Of a stretch of DNA of 44,139 nucleotides, positions 1-8,282 are shown in pieces. Source of the DNA: Halorubrum sp. F4 (lineage in GTDB: Archaea > Halobacteriota > Halobacteria > Halobacteriales > Haloferacaceae); contig NZ_JAPDFS010000003.1 in assembly GCF_027257195.1 (NCBI RefSeq), positions 67,928 through 112,066 on the forward strand. The letters are read 5' to 3'. The translations under genes were made by a program, and so were the position numbers. Numbering within the stretch: position 1 is the stretch's first letter; every line of letters begins with the position of its first letter. Under the pieces are notes generated by a model that saw only the letters and a list, made by a program, of their open reading frames with translations, had not been told where the DNA came from and did no database searches.

Positions 1-1230
1 ATCTACCCCCGACCCGCGGAGCACCGGCCCGGTCGCCCCGTACTCCTTGGCGACCTCCGGCGGCAGGATCCCCGTGTCGATCGTCCGCATCTGGAAGATC
101 TCGTTTTCGGTGACGAGATCGTGGTACTCCTCGACGGAGCCGGGCAGCTGGTCGAGGAAGTCCCGCGTCTTCGAGAAGAACTCTCCGCGGGGTTCTGGGA
201 GGTCCCAGACGACGCCGCCGAGCCGGAAGTAGTTGAACATCAACCGCTGGCCCGTCAGGTCTTCCAGCAGGTCCTGAACGCGCTCGCGGTCGTTGATCGC
301 GTACATGAACGTCGCGGTGAAGTCGCCGTTCACGTCGAGCGCGAACGTCGCCAGCGCGAGCATGTGCGCCGCGATCCGACACATCTCCGCGCCCATGGTC
401 CGGACCACCTGCGCGTACTCGGGGACCTCGATGTCGGCGAGGTCCTCGGCCGCCCGCGCGTACGCCCACTCGTTGAGCAGGCCCGCCGAGATGTAGTCCC
501 AGCGATCGGGGTACGGCATGATCTGGTGGCGGTACGTGCCCGACTGGGCCATCTGCTCCTCACAGCGGTGGAGGTAGCCGATGTCCGGCTCCACGTCGAT
601 CACCTGCTCGCCGTCGAGGATCGTCTTCAGATGGAGGACGCCGTGGGTCGCCGGGTGGTGCGGTCCGATGTTGAGGAACATCGTGTCCGACTCGGCGTCA
701 CGGTGGTGGTCCTCGAGCGGGTTCGCGTGCTCCGGGAGCGTGGCGATCTGCGGGCGATCCCTGTCGTAGTCCATCGACAGCGGGTGGCCCTGCCACGTCT
801 CTGGAAGGAGGATCCGGCGGAGGTCGGGGTGGTCGTCGTACTCGATCCCGATCAGGTCGTACGCCTCCCGCTCGTGCCAGTCCGCCGTGCGGAACACCGC
901 TTCGCCCGACTCCGAGACCGGACGGTCCTTGTCCGCGGGGACGACGACGCTGACCTCCTGGGTCGGGTCGTCGAACTTCTTCAGGTGGTAGATCGATTCG
1001 TATCGGTTCTCGTACTCCTGAGCGGTGACGAGCGAGAGGTGGTCGTAGCCCGCCTCCGACTTCAGCGTCGAGAGGGTCTCCTGGACCGCGTCCGGCCGGA
1101 TCACGAAGCCGGGCGCGTTCAGGTGGTCGTCGCGGTCGATGACGAGGTCGCCGAGCAGCATCTCCAGCTCGTCGGGGGTGCGCTCGGGGACTCCGTCCGT
1201 CTCTGTGGTGTCTGGTGCTTCGAGGCTCAT
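1..1230 (-). CDS. nuoCD: NADH dehydrogenase-like complex I subunit CD fusion (partial, 3' end outside window)
   Basis: Translation from the ATG at 1230 gives an N-terminal NuoC-like domain (residues about 20-175, with the motif ADWHEREAYDLIGIEYDDHP). From about residue 184 it runs into a NuoD-like domain beginning LNIGPHHPATHGVLHLK, followed by DVEPDIGYLHRCEEQMAQ. NuoC and NuoD form the peripheral arm next to the quinone site. The start overlaps the nuoB stop by four bases (ATGA), so the two are translationally coupled in the order nuoA-nuoB-nuoCD. The reading frame is open to base 1, so the C-terminus lies outside the window. Haloarchaeal complex I is generally reported without the NADH-oxidising NuoEFG module; that part of the operon cannot be checked here. 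Confidence 0.96.
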   Translation of the reverse strand, partial: MSLEAPDTTETDGVPERTPDELEMLLGDLVIDRDDHLNAPGFVIRPDAVQETLSTLKSEAGYDHLSLVTAQEYENRYESIYHLKKFDDPTQEVSVVVPADKDRPVSESGEAVFRTADWHEREAYDLIGIEYDDHPDLRRILLPETWQGHPLSMDYDRDRPQIATLPEHANPLEDHHRDAESDTMFLNIGPHHPATHGVLHLKTILDGEQVIDVEPDIGYLHRCEEQMAQSGTYRHQIMPYPDRWDYISAGLLNEWAYARAAEDLADIEVPEYAQVVRTMGAEMCRIAAHMLALATFALDVNGDFTATFMYAINDRERVQDLLEDLTGQRLMFNYFRLGGVVWDLPEPRGEFFSKTRDFLDQLPGSVEEYHDLVTENEIFQMRTIDTGILPPEVAKEYGATGPVLRGSGVD

Positions 1231-1925
1231 GGTGAATCGGCGAAGTTGTACCGCATGACGAGTTCGTCCTCGTCGATCTGGTCGGCGAGCGTCTCGACGA
1301 GCTCGTCCTTCTCGAGGTCGGAGAACTCCTCTAGCTCGTACGGCTTCACCGTCACGGGGGCGGCCTCGCCGTTCGCGATGCGCTCCTGGAGCTTGACGAC
1401 CCCGTAGACGAGTGCCTCCGGACGCGGCGGGCAGCCGGGGACGTGGATGTCGATCGGGATGACCTCCTCCGCGCCCTTGATCACGTTGTACCCCTCCTGG
1501 AACGGGCCGCCCGAGATGGTACACGAACCCATCCCGACGACGAACTTCGGCTCCGGCATCTGGTCGTAGACGCGCTTCATCCGCGGGGCGAACTTCGAGA
1601 CGATGGTCCCGGGGACGATCATCACGTCCGCCTGTCGCGGCGACGCGCGGGGGACTCCGCTGCCGAAGCGGTCGAGGTCGTGTTTCACCGCGTACGTGTG
1701 CATCATTTCGATGCTACAGCAGGCGATCCCGAACTGCAGCATGAACATCGAGGAGCCACGACACCAGTTCAGGAACTTATCGAACTTGGTGAGAATGAAG
1801 GGCGAGGAACCGAACGCCTCCCGGAGCCGGGAGTTGAACCGGTCGCCCTGACCCTCCATGCGGCTGTCGCGGGTCTCGGTTACCACGCGCGATTCGTCGG
1901 TAATGAACGGTTGGTCGCTGCTCAT
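1227..1925 (-). CDS. nuoB: NADH dehydrogenase-like complex I subunit B
   Basis: 232 aa. NuoB carries the terminal [4Fe-4S] cluster N2, which hands electrons to quinone. The four ligand cysteines are visible: the tandem pair C69-C70 in GIACCSIEMM, C135 in GMGSCTISGG, and C165 in VPGCPPRPEAL. The N-terminal 40 residues and the C-terminal tail are acidic extensions typical of haloarchaeal versions. It overlaps nuoA by four bases upstream and nuoCD by four bases downstream, so the three genes form one tightly coupled operon read leftward. Confidence 0.97.
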   Translation of the reverse strand: MSSDQPFITDESRVVTETRDSRMEGQGDRFNSRLREAFGSSPFILTKFDKFLNWCRGSSMFMLQFGIACCSIEMMHTYAVKHDLDRFGSGVPRASPRQADVMIVPGTIVSKFAPRMKRVYDQMPEPKFVVGMGSCTISGGPFQEGYNVIKGAEEVIPIDIHVPGCPPRPEALVYGVVKLQERIANGEAAPVTVKPYELEEFSDLEKDELVETLADQIDEDELVMRYNFADSP

Positions 1926-2341
1926 GTGTTGAGGTCACGCTCCGTCTTCCTGCTGGCCGCACGGGAACTCCGGGCCCACTCGACCGCGCCGGTCCGCCAC
2001 GCCCAGCCGAGTCCGATCGCGAGGATCCCGACGAAGGCCAACATCGGCCACAGCAGGTCGGCCATGGGGACGCCCGCCTCGATCGCCGGACGGTAGATGA
2101 CGGCCCACGGGAACAGCAACACGGTCTCGATGTCGAAGACGACGAACAACAGCGCGACCATGTAATACTGGATGTTGAACCGGATCCGCGTCCCGCCCGT
2201 CGGGGTCTCGCCGGACTCGTAGGTAGTACTTTTACCGGTCTCAGGCACGCTCGGACGAAGCAACGCCGAAACCGTCATCATCCCGATCGGGATGAGGAGG
2301 CCGACGGCCGCCAAGGCGCCGATCGCTATCCAATCACTCAT
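1922..2341 (-). CDS. nuoA: NADH dehydrogenase-like complex I subunit A
   Basis: About 139 aa from the ATG at 2341 (MSDWIAIGALAAVG). An in-frame upstream start at 2383 exists but would lie inside the presumed promoter. Three hydrophobic segments are visible (about residues 5-27, 63-85, 92-115), with the family signature around YESGETPTGGTRIRFNIQYYMVALLFVVFDIE, quoted here only as the region of residues 42-73. NuoA is a small membrane-arm subunit near the quinone chamber. It is the first gene of the operon, and its stop overlaps the nuoB start. Confidence 0.94.
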   Translation of the reverse strand: MSDWIAIGALAAVGLLIPIGMMTVSALLRPSVPETGKSTTYESGETPTGGTRIRFNIQYYMVALLFVVFDIETVLLFPWAVIYRPAIEAGVPMADLLWPMLAFVGILAIGLGWAWRTGAVEWARSSRAASRKTERDLNT

Positions 2342-2380
2342 ATAGGTCTCCGTAACGTCTTGGGGTTTGAACCGCCCCCT

Positions 2381-2386
2381 CATAAG
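2381..2386 (-). promoter_or_regulatory. Probable TATA box of the nuo operon
   Basis: On the minus strand the sequence CGCTTATGAG lies about 42 nt upstream of the nuoA ATG at 2341. A start site 27 nt downstream would leave a leader of about 15 nt. Assigned from spacing and composition only. Confidence 0.45.
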
Positions 2387-2471
2387 CGTTGAGACTCGTG
2401 CGCGCGGGCTCTCGGGAACCGGTCTCCGGGCACCTATTCCCGCCGGATCCCGGCCGCGAGTGCGGTCCGAG

Positions 2472-3716
2472 CTACGTCCGTGTCGTCCGTCGAGGAAGGA
2501 ACAGACAGCAGCCGGCGGCGACGAGGGCGAGCCCCGACGACAGGAGGAACACCTCGTCGAAGAGGCCGGCGTCCGCGAGGGCGCCGGCGACGACCGGGCT
2601 CCCCGCGCCGATACCCATGTACGCGGTCCGGAGCACGCCGAGTCCGGACCCGCGGACGGCCGACGGGAGGGCGGACGTGAGATACGAGAGCGTCGCCGTC
2701 GAGTAGCCGAGCAGGCCGCTGAGCCCGATCGTCAGGAGGGTCAACCCGGGAAGCGACGTCACGGAGGGAAGGACCGCGAGCGACACGGTCGCGACCGTCA
2801 ACACGACGGGCAGCGTCCGCCGCGCGCCGTACAGGTCGTACGCGCGACCGGTCACGGGCTTGACCGCGACGCCCATGGCGAAGAACCCCCCGAACAGCAG
2901 CGTCGCCGTCGTCGGCGCGAGCCCCTTCACGTCGATCAGGTACGTGGGATAGAAGCCGGTGAACGCCTGCCAGGCACAGTAGGCGAGCGTCTGGATCGCC
3001 GTCACGACGATCACGGGCCGGGTTCGGAGCGCGCCGGCGACGGTTCGGCCCGTCTCGATCGCACGCCGCAGGGGGGCGGTCCCGGCCGAAGCGGCGGTTC
3101 CGGACCCGCCGTTCGGCTTCGGGAGCGTCACGAACAGGGCGGCCGCCGCGATCAGGAATCCCGGGATCGCGAACGCGAACCCGAACTGCCAGGCGAACGT
3201 GACGGCGAGGAAGCCGGCGAACGGCGGGAGCACGGTGTTCCCGAGGTCGCCGGCGGCCATCGTGATCCCGATCGCGGTTCCGTCGTTGTCGGGATAGACC
3301 GCCGACAGAATGGTGAACCGGGACACCCCGTACAGCGCCGTGCTCAGCCCGAAAAGCGCCGTCGCGGCGAACAGAAACTCGACGGCTTCGACGACGACGA
3401 CCAACCCCAGTACGGCTCCGGAGACGAGCGTGCTCGCCACGAGCACCGCCCGCTCGCCGAACCGGTCCGAGAGGACTCCACCCGGAAGCTGTCCGACCGC
3501 GTACGCCAGCCACAACACGGTGAGCAGGAGGCCGGCCGTCGAGAGGGAGATCCCGTACGCGGTCCGGAGGTGCGGGATCACCGCCGGATAGACGAGTCGA
3601 ACGCCGAGCGAGAGGAACCACCCGCCCGCGACGGCGATCAGGACCGGCGTCCGCGGGTCGCCACGGAGCCCGTCGACGCCCGTCACGATCCGCCGAACGA
3701 TCGGTTCCACTGTCAC
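2472..3716 (-). CDS. MFS transporter
   Basis: About 414 aa from GTG at 3716 (an upstream in-frame GTG at 3749 overlaps the TATA-like box). A typical 12-helix major facilitator: motif A appears as GGVLSDRFGER between helices 2 and 3, and a hydrophilic glycine/alanine-rich central loop (PKPNGGSGTAASAGT) separates the two six-helix halves. The motif VKPVTGRAYDLYG is the corresponding loop of the second half. The substrate cannot be told from sequence. It is a single gene: nuoA upstream on the map is separated by about 130 bp and purE by about 90 bp, each with its own promoter signal. Confidence 0.9.
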   Translation of the reverse strand: MTVEPIVRRIVTGVDGLRGDPRTPVLIAVAGGWFLSLGVRLVYPAVIPHLRTAYGISLSTAGLLLTVLWLAYAVGQLPGGVLSDRFGERAVLVASTLVSGAVLGLVVVVEAVEFLFAATALFGLSTALYGVSRFTILSAVYPDNDGTAIGITMAAGDLGNTVLPPFAGFLAVTFAWQFGFAFAIPGFLIAAAALFVTLPKPNGGSGTAASAGTAPLRRAIETGRTVAGALRTRPVIVVTAIQTLAYCAWQAFTGFYPTYLIDVKGLAPTTATLLFGGFFAMGVAVKPVTGRAYDLYGARRTLPVVLTVATVSLAVLPSVTSLPGLTLLTIGLSGLLGYSTATLSYLTSALPSAVRGSGLGVLRTAYMGIGAGSPVVAGALADAGLFDEVFLLSSGLALVAAGCCLFLPRRTTRT

Positions 3717-3738
3717 TCGGGCGTGGTTGTCGTGGCGG

Positions 3739-3745
3739 TCATAAA
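3739..3745 (-). promoter_or_regulatory. TATA-like box deciding the MFS gene start
   Basis: Minus-strand GGTTTATGACC is centred about 26 nt upstream of the GTG at 3716. This fits a leaderless transcript and argues against the upstream GTG at 3749, which would not be transcribed. Confidence 0.5.
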
Positions 3746-3803
3746 CCACGTCGGATCCCGGGGAAGCCGGCCGGATCCCGGGGAAGTCGACCGGGTCCGG
3801 TCG

Positions 3804-4421
3804 TCACTCCCCGTGTTTCTCGCGGAACCCCGCGATCCCCAGGTCGTGGAGGTCGGCGGAGACGCCGGCGACGCCGCCCTTGAGGTCCTCGTGGTACGTC
3901 ACCAGCCGCTCCTCGATCTCGTCGTGTTCGCGCGCCAGCACCTGTGCGGCCGACAGCCCGGCGTTGAACGACTTGCCGGCGTCGACGGCGACGATCGGCG
4001 CGCCGGTCGGCATCCCGATCACGGAGTCCACGGACTTCTCCTGGACGGGAACCCCGATCACGGGGATCGGATACGCGAGCGACGCGGTCATGTTCGGGAG
4101 GTCCGCCGACTTCCCGCCCGCGCCGGCGACGATGACGTCCAGCCCGCGGTCCGCCGCGGTCTCGCCGTACGCGTACATGAGTTCGGGGGTGCGGTGTGCG
4201 GAGACGACGTAGCTCTCGAAGGTGAACCGGGCCTCCGGCGGCTCCGCGAAGTCGGTCTGTTCGGCGAACCCGAGCTCCGAGAGCGCGTCGTAGGCCCCCT
4301 CCATCGTGGGGAGGTCCGAGTCCGACCCCATGATGATCCCCACGTCGGGGGTCGTCTTCGGGTCGGCGTCCGCCGCCGCTTCCGTCTCGAGCCGGTCGAT
4401 GAGGTCCTGGACCGTGGGCAT
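3804..4421 (-). CDS. purE: N5-carboxyaminoimidazole ribonucleotide mutase PurE
   Basis: 205 aa. PurE converts N5-CAIR to CAIR in de novo purine synthesis. Motifs: the phosphate/substrate loop IIMGSDSDLPTM (residues 29-40), the catalytic histidine H76 in VVSAHRTPE, and AGAGGKSADLPNM (residues 99-111). It has a roughly 25-residue charged N-terminal extension and a somewhat long C-terminus compared with the usual 160-170 aa. No purK is adjacent: the upstream neighbour is the divergent HerA-like ATPase. A TATA-like sequence ACTTACAG near 4444-4451 sits about 27 nt from the ATG, which fits a leaderless start. Confidence 0.95.
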   Translation of the reverse strand: MPTVQDLIDRLETEAAADADPKTTPDVGIIMGSDSDLPTMEGAYDALSELGFAEQTDFAEPPEARFTFESYVVSAHRTPELMYAYGETAADRGLDVIVAGAGGKSADLPNMTASLAYPIPVIGVPVQEKSVDSVIGMPTGAPIVAVDAGKSFNAGLSAAQVLAREHDEIEERLVTYHEDLKGGVAGVSADLHDLGIAGFREKHGE

Positions 4422-4472
4422 GGATCCGGGATCGACCGGCGGGCTGTAAGTCGTTGCGGCTTCGTCCCGCTT

Positions 4473-4508
4473 GCGGTCGAAACGCTCCCCGCGGTCGGAA
4501 CGCTCCCC
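4473..4508 (+). repeat. Two 18-bp tandem units between purE and the HerA-like gene
   Basis: The units GCGGTCGAAACGCTCCCC (4473-4490) and GCGGTCGGAACGCTCCCC (4491-4508) differ at one base, and a further GCGG follows. They lie in the shared intergenic region of two divergent genes. Confidence 0.8.
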
Positions 4509-4545
4509 GCGGCCGCCGACCTTCCCGCGTCCCGAGACGAACGAG

Positions 4546-4585
4546 GACGATCCGAGGCGATGGTGGACGATCCGAGGCGATGGTT
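4546..4585 (+). repeat. Two 20-bp tandem units just upstream of the HerA-like promoter
   Basis: The unit GACGATCCGAGGCGATGGTG (4546-4565) is repeated at 4566-4585 with only the last base changed (G to T). The change creates the TTTATC box of the downstream gene, so the second unit ends within the promoter. Confidence 0.85.
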
Positions 4586-4589
4586 TATC
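4584..4589 (+). promoter_or_regulatory. TATA-like box of the HerA-like ATPase gene
   Basis: GGTTTATCACG is centred about 27-28 nt before the ATG at 4614, which fits leaderless transcription and supports 4614 as the start. The frame is open far upstream, but that extension is not transcribed from this promoter. Confidence 0.55.
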
Positions 4590-4613
4590 ACGCGGGCGCT
4601 ACCTGTCACGGGT

Positions 4614-6572
4614 ATGGCCGAGCAGGAGACGATCCACGTCGCGGACGTCAGCGAGGGGATCGGCGGCGACGCGACGGCGGAACCGGGGTCGTCGGTGGAG
4701 CTTCCGGTCGTCGACGTGCTCACCGGCCGTTCCTTCATCACCGGCAAGAGCGGATCCGGGAAGAGCAACACCGCGAGCGTCGTGATCGAGAACCTGTTAT
4801 CCAACGGGTTCCCGGTCATGATCGTCGACACGGACGGGGAGTATTACGGATTAAAGGAGGAGTACGAGATCCTTCACGCGGGCGCGGACGACGAGTGTGA
4901 CATCGTCGTCTCGCCCGAACACGCCGAGAAGCTCGCGAACCTCGCCTTGGAACAGAACGTGCCGATCATCCTCGACGTCTCCGGCTATCTCGAGGAGGAC
5001 ACCGCGAACGAGCTGCTCTTGGAGGTCGTCAAACAGCTGTTCGCCAAGGAGAAGCGCCTGAAGAAGCCCTTCCTGCTCGTCGTCGAGGAGTGTCACGAGT
5101 ACATCCCGGAGGGCGGCGGGATGGACGAGACGGGCAAGATGCTGATCAAGGTGGGCAAGCGCGGGCGGAAACACGGCCTCGGGATCGTCGGGATCAGCCA
5201 GCGGCCCGCGGACGTGAAGAAGGACTTCATCACCCAGTGCGACTGGCTCTGCTGGCACCGGCTCACCTGGGACAACGACACGAAGGTGGTCGGCCGAATC
5301 TTGGGCTCGAAGTACGCGAGCGCCGTCGAGGACTTAGGCGACGGCGAGGCCTTCCTGATGACCGACTGGGACGAGTCGATCCGCCGGATCCAGTTCCACC
5401 GCAAGGAGACGTTCGACGCCGGCGCGACCCCCGGACTCGACGATTTCGAGCGGCCGGAGCTCAAGTCGGTCTCGAGCGACCTCGTCGGGGAACTCCAGTC
5501 GATCTCCGACGAGAAGGCGCGCCACGAGTCCGAGCTGGCCGACCTCCGCCAGGAGCTCGAGAAGAAGGACCAGCGGATCCGCCAGCTCGAACGCGAGCTG
5601 GAGGAGGCCCGAGACCTGAGCGACATGGCCGACCAGTTCGCCCAGGCGCTCCTCGGCAAGGCGGAGGCACCCTATCGCGGGGGATCCGGACGGTCCGTCA
5701 CCGCGGAGAAGCGGGCGCAGTCCGCACTCGGCGCGTACGACGGGGGGATCGAGGAGACCGCGGAAACCGCGAACGCGGCAGATACCCGGGAAACGCCCAC
5801 GGGAGACGCGAATTCCGCCGGGATCGACGATGACTCCGGGGGTGGTGACGGGGAGAGCGAGGACGCCGCGGCGGGCGACGGCGACGCCACCGGCCAGGAC
5901 GATTCGGACCGAGACGACGGCGAGGGCGGGCCGGCGGCCGACGTGGACCCCGTGACGCGCGCGGACGTGGCGGAGGGCGCGCTCCGGTTCGACGACGCGA
6001 TCGAGCTCGGCACCCGCGAGGCGGTCATCGACGAGCTCCACGGGCGGATCGAGTCGCTTCCGGAGCTGTCACGCGGGATGTTGCGGCACTACCGACGCGA
6101 GGGCGTCTCCGATCCGGTGGCCGCCCACATCGACGCCGGCGGCGACGGCGACGCGGGCCACGCCTACAGCCGGCACCGCCCGATACGAAAGGCCGGGCTC
6201 ATTCGCCACGCCGGGCGCGGACACTACGAGTACGCCGTCCCGGACCTGATCCGCGAGGCGTACGCCGACCGGCTGGACGAGGAGTCGGTTCGGGAGGTCG
6301 TCCGCGCGGTCGAAACCGCGTTCGTCCCGCCCGGAGAACGGGCGTATCCGCCGGACGCGACTCCGGAGGAGGTCGGAGAGGACGGACGGAACGAGGCGGC
6401 GGCAGAGGGAGTGAACGGAGAGCCGACCGAGGACGCGGGCTCGATCGGGATCGAGCGGGGAGGAGACGTCGAGACCCCGCCACACACCGGTGGGCTGAGC
6501 GATTCAGCCCGCCGGCTCGCGGAACGGGGATCCGAGAGGGAAGGGAAACGAACCGACGACGCCGAAAACTGA
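4614..6572 (+). CDS. HerA/DUF87-type ATPase with coiled coil and acidic linker
   Basis: 652 aa. The N-terminal P-loop domain has Walker A GKSGSGKSN (residues 44-52) and Walker B FLLVVEECHEYIP (153-165). RGRKHGLGIVGISQRPADV (183-201) follows, as in HerA/FtsK-superfamily DNA translocases. Residues about 288-342 form a strong coiled coil (ELADLRQELEKKDQRIRQLE). A disordered acidic linker follows (about 370-445), then a helical region that may be a winged helix and a second disordered tail. HerA proteins pump DNA as hexamers, usually with NurA nuclease, but no nurA, mre11 or rad50 is nearby. Function beyond ATP-driven DNA translocation is inference. Confidence 0.85.
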   Translation: MAEQETIHVADVSEGIGGDATAEPGSSVELPVVDVLTGRSFITGKSGSGKSNTASVVIENLLSNGFPVMIVDTDGEYYGLKEEYEILHAGADDECDIVVSPEHAEKLANLALEQNVPIILDVSGYLEEDTANELLLEVVKQLFAKEKRLKKPFLLVVEECHEYIPEGGGMDETGKMLIKVGKRGRKHGLGIVGISQRPADVKKDFITQCDWLCWHRLTWDNDTKVVGRILGSKYASAVEDLGDGEAFLMTDWDESIRRIQFHRKETFDAGATPGLDDFERPELKSVSSDLVGELQSISDEKARHESELADLRQELEKKDQRIRQLERELEEARDLSDMADQFAQALLGKAEAPYRGGSGRSVTAEKRAQSALGAYDGGIEETAETANAADTRETPTGDANSAGIDDDSGGGDGESEDAAAGDGDATGQDDSDRDDGEGGPAADVDPVTRADVAEGALRFDDAIELGTREAVIDELHGRIESLPELSRGMLRHYRREGVSDPVAAHIDAGGDGDAGHAYSRHRPIRKAGLIRHAGRGHYEYAVPDLIREAYADRLDEESVREVVRAVETAFVPPGERAYPPDATPEEVGEDGRNEAAAEGVNGEPTEDAGSIGIERGGDVETPPHTGGLSDSARRLAERGSEREGKRTDDAEN

Positions 6573-6671
6573 CGGGAAGAACGCCCATTGGAACTCCCGT
6601 GACCACGTGTACGATGCCGATCGATCGGGGATCGGCGGTAGATACTTTCTCGTCGGTCACGGAGAAACGGT

Positions 6672-7418
6672 ATGACCGACACGATCCTCGTTCCGGTCGA
6701 ACTACCCGACCCCGAGCCGATCGCTCCGGTTCTCGTCCGGCACCTCGCCCCGCTTGACATCGTGGTCATGGGCCACTTCGAAGTCCCCGAACAGACTCCC
6801 TCGGAGGCGGCTCGCGATCAGTTCAAGCACGAAGCACAGGCGGCACTCGAGGAGGTCGCGGAGCCGTTCCGCGAGACGAGCCGTTCGGTCCGGACCCGCC
6901 TGGTGTTCGGAAAGGATCGGGCGACCGCGATAGATCGGATAATGCTCGAGGAGGACTGCGCGGCTGAACTCAATCCGGCCCCGACGGAGGGGATCCGACG
7001 GATCCTCGTTCCGATCCCGGCAGTTGCGGAGTTCTCCCGACTCCCGGCGTTCGTCAACGTGCTCTGTGAGGACTCGACCCGCGAAGTAACGCTGTTTCAC
7101 GTCGCCGAGGACGGCGAGTCGCGGAAACACGCGGAATCGATCGTCGCCGAGACGCGCGAGGGGCTGATCGAGGCCGGATTGGACGCGGAACTGGTCGATA
7201 CTCGCGTCGTCGAGGGCGAGGAACACGACGAGGAGATCCTCCGGTTCGCCGAGGAGTACGACGCCGTCGTGATGTACCAGGCGGAATCACGGCTGGGCGA
7301 CCGGATATTCGGGACCCTACCGGATCGGATCGCCGACCGAACGGGCGATCCGGTGATCGTCGTTCGACGGGATTACGGACCCGACGGGCCGGAGAGCGAC
7401 GGGGAAGGAGCGACGTAG
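6672..7418 (+). CDS. UspA-like universal stress family protein, tandem type
   Basis: 248 aa. MTDTILVPVELPDPE starts a first, degenerate Usp-like half. A second half begins near residue 108 (GIRRILVPIPAVAEF) and ends RIADRTGDPVIVVRRD, the usual C-terminal strand. The nucleotide-binding signature of classical UspA is weak (LGDRIFGTLPDRI), so ATP binding is uncertain. It sits beside an Lrp-type regulator and an amino acid permease, a common haloarchaeal arrangement in which the Usp protein is thought to modulate the transporter (inference). Confidence 0.85.
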   Translation: MTDTILVPVELPDPEPIAPVLVRHLAPLDIVVMGHFEVPEQTPSEAARDQFKHEAQAALEEVAEPFRETSRSVRTRLVFGKDRATAIDRIMLEEDCAAELNPAPTEGIRRILVPIPAVAEFSRLPAFVNVLCEDSTREVTLFHVAEDGESRKHAESIVAETREGLIEAGLDAELVDTRVVEGEEHDEEILRFAEEYDAVVMYQAESRLGDRIFGTLPDRIADRTGDPVIVVRRDYGPDGPESDGEGAT

Positions 7419-7447
7419 ACGAACGGAGACCGAGCCCGGCCGACCGA

Positions 7448-8203
7448 TCACTCGGACGGGGTCGGGTCCAAGAACGGGTCCAAGGCTTCGTCCGTGGCGA
7501 CGGCCTGCGGGATCAACGTGACGACGTCGTCCGCCTCGATGACGGTCGAGTCCTCGGGCTGGACGACCCGTCCGTCCCGTTCGATCGAGATCGGAATGAC
7601 TTGCTCAGCGAGGATCCCGTTCTCGCGGGCCGTCTCGAGGCTCGAGCCGACGATCGGGGCCGCCTCGGCGACGGCCACCTCGAACACCTCGGTGCCGTCG
7701 CCGAGGGTCACGAGATCGGTCGCTTCCTCGGCGTCCGGGGCGTCGTCCGGACCGAAGGCGGTGTACGGGCTTCGGATCTCCGTTTGAACGAGTTCCTCGT
7801 CTTCGATCCGGATGTCCAGTTCCGAAAGCGACCGGGCGATCTCCCGGAGGTCCCGCGTGTCGTTTCCGACGGCAACGACCTGGAGGTCACGCCGACCGGC
7901 CATCAGAACGCGAACGTTGATCACGCCCGGAATCGACTGGGCCGCAAGCGCGAGTCGCTCGCGCTCGGCGGCAGGGACCGTACACATGTACAGCGAGGTC
8001 AGTCGTCCGCCCGCCCGCTCGAAGTCGACGGTGGCGGTGTACCCTTGGATGACGCCGGCCTCCTCGAGCCGGTCGATCCGGTTCCTGACGGTACCGGCGG
8101 AGACGTTGAGTCCCTCGGCGATCATCGGCGCGGAGGTGTTGCGTGCGTCCTCCATCAGCGCGTGGACGATGCGTCGGTCTATCTCGTCCAGTCGATACGT
8201 CAT
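7448..8203 (-). CDS. Lrp/AsnC family regulator with C-terminal TrkA-C domain
   Basis: 251 aa. Residues 1-60 form the AsnC-type winged helix (RLDEIDRRIVHALMEDARNT and VSAGTVRNRIDRLEEAGVI). Residues about 65-145 resemble a RAM ligand-binding domain, and about 165-240 match an RCK_C/TrkA-C domain (VFEVAVAEAAPIVGSSLETA, ending ADDVVTLIPQ). Lrp proteins sense amino acids, and TrkA-C domains bind small ligands. It lies directly beside an APC amino acid permease and is its likely regulator. A TATA-like GGATAAGCG upstream supports the ATG at 8203. The perfect palindrome CTCCGCGGAG at 8212-8221, just ahead of the start, could serve autoregulation. Confidence 0.9.
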   Translation of the reverse strand: MTYRLDEIDRRIVHALMEDARNTSAPMIAEGLNVSAGTVRNRIDRLEEAGVIQGYTATVDFERAGGRLTSLYMCTVPAAERERLALAAQSIPGVINVRVLMAGRRDLQVVAVGNDTRDLREIARSLSELDIRIEDEELVQTEIRSPYTAFGPDDAPDAEEATDLVTLGDGTEVFEVAVAEAAPIVGSSLETARENGILAEQVIPISIERDGRVVQPEDSTVIEADDVVTLIPQAVATDEALDPFLDPTPSE

Positions 8204-8282
8204 GCCCGAACCTCCGCGGAGACGACGCTTATCCGTTGTGCCTCGGGAGTTACCCGGGAATCGAGGAGGGCTCCCGGATCGA

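Noticed and set aside
2367..4613. Very long open frame running into the HerA-like gene from far upstream
   Set aside because: It is antisense to the MFS gene and purE, its translation is arginine/proline-rich without domain features, and a TATA-like box sits just before 4614. High GC keeps stop codons rare.
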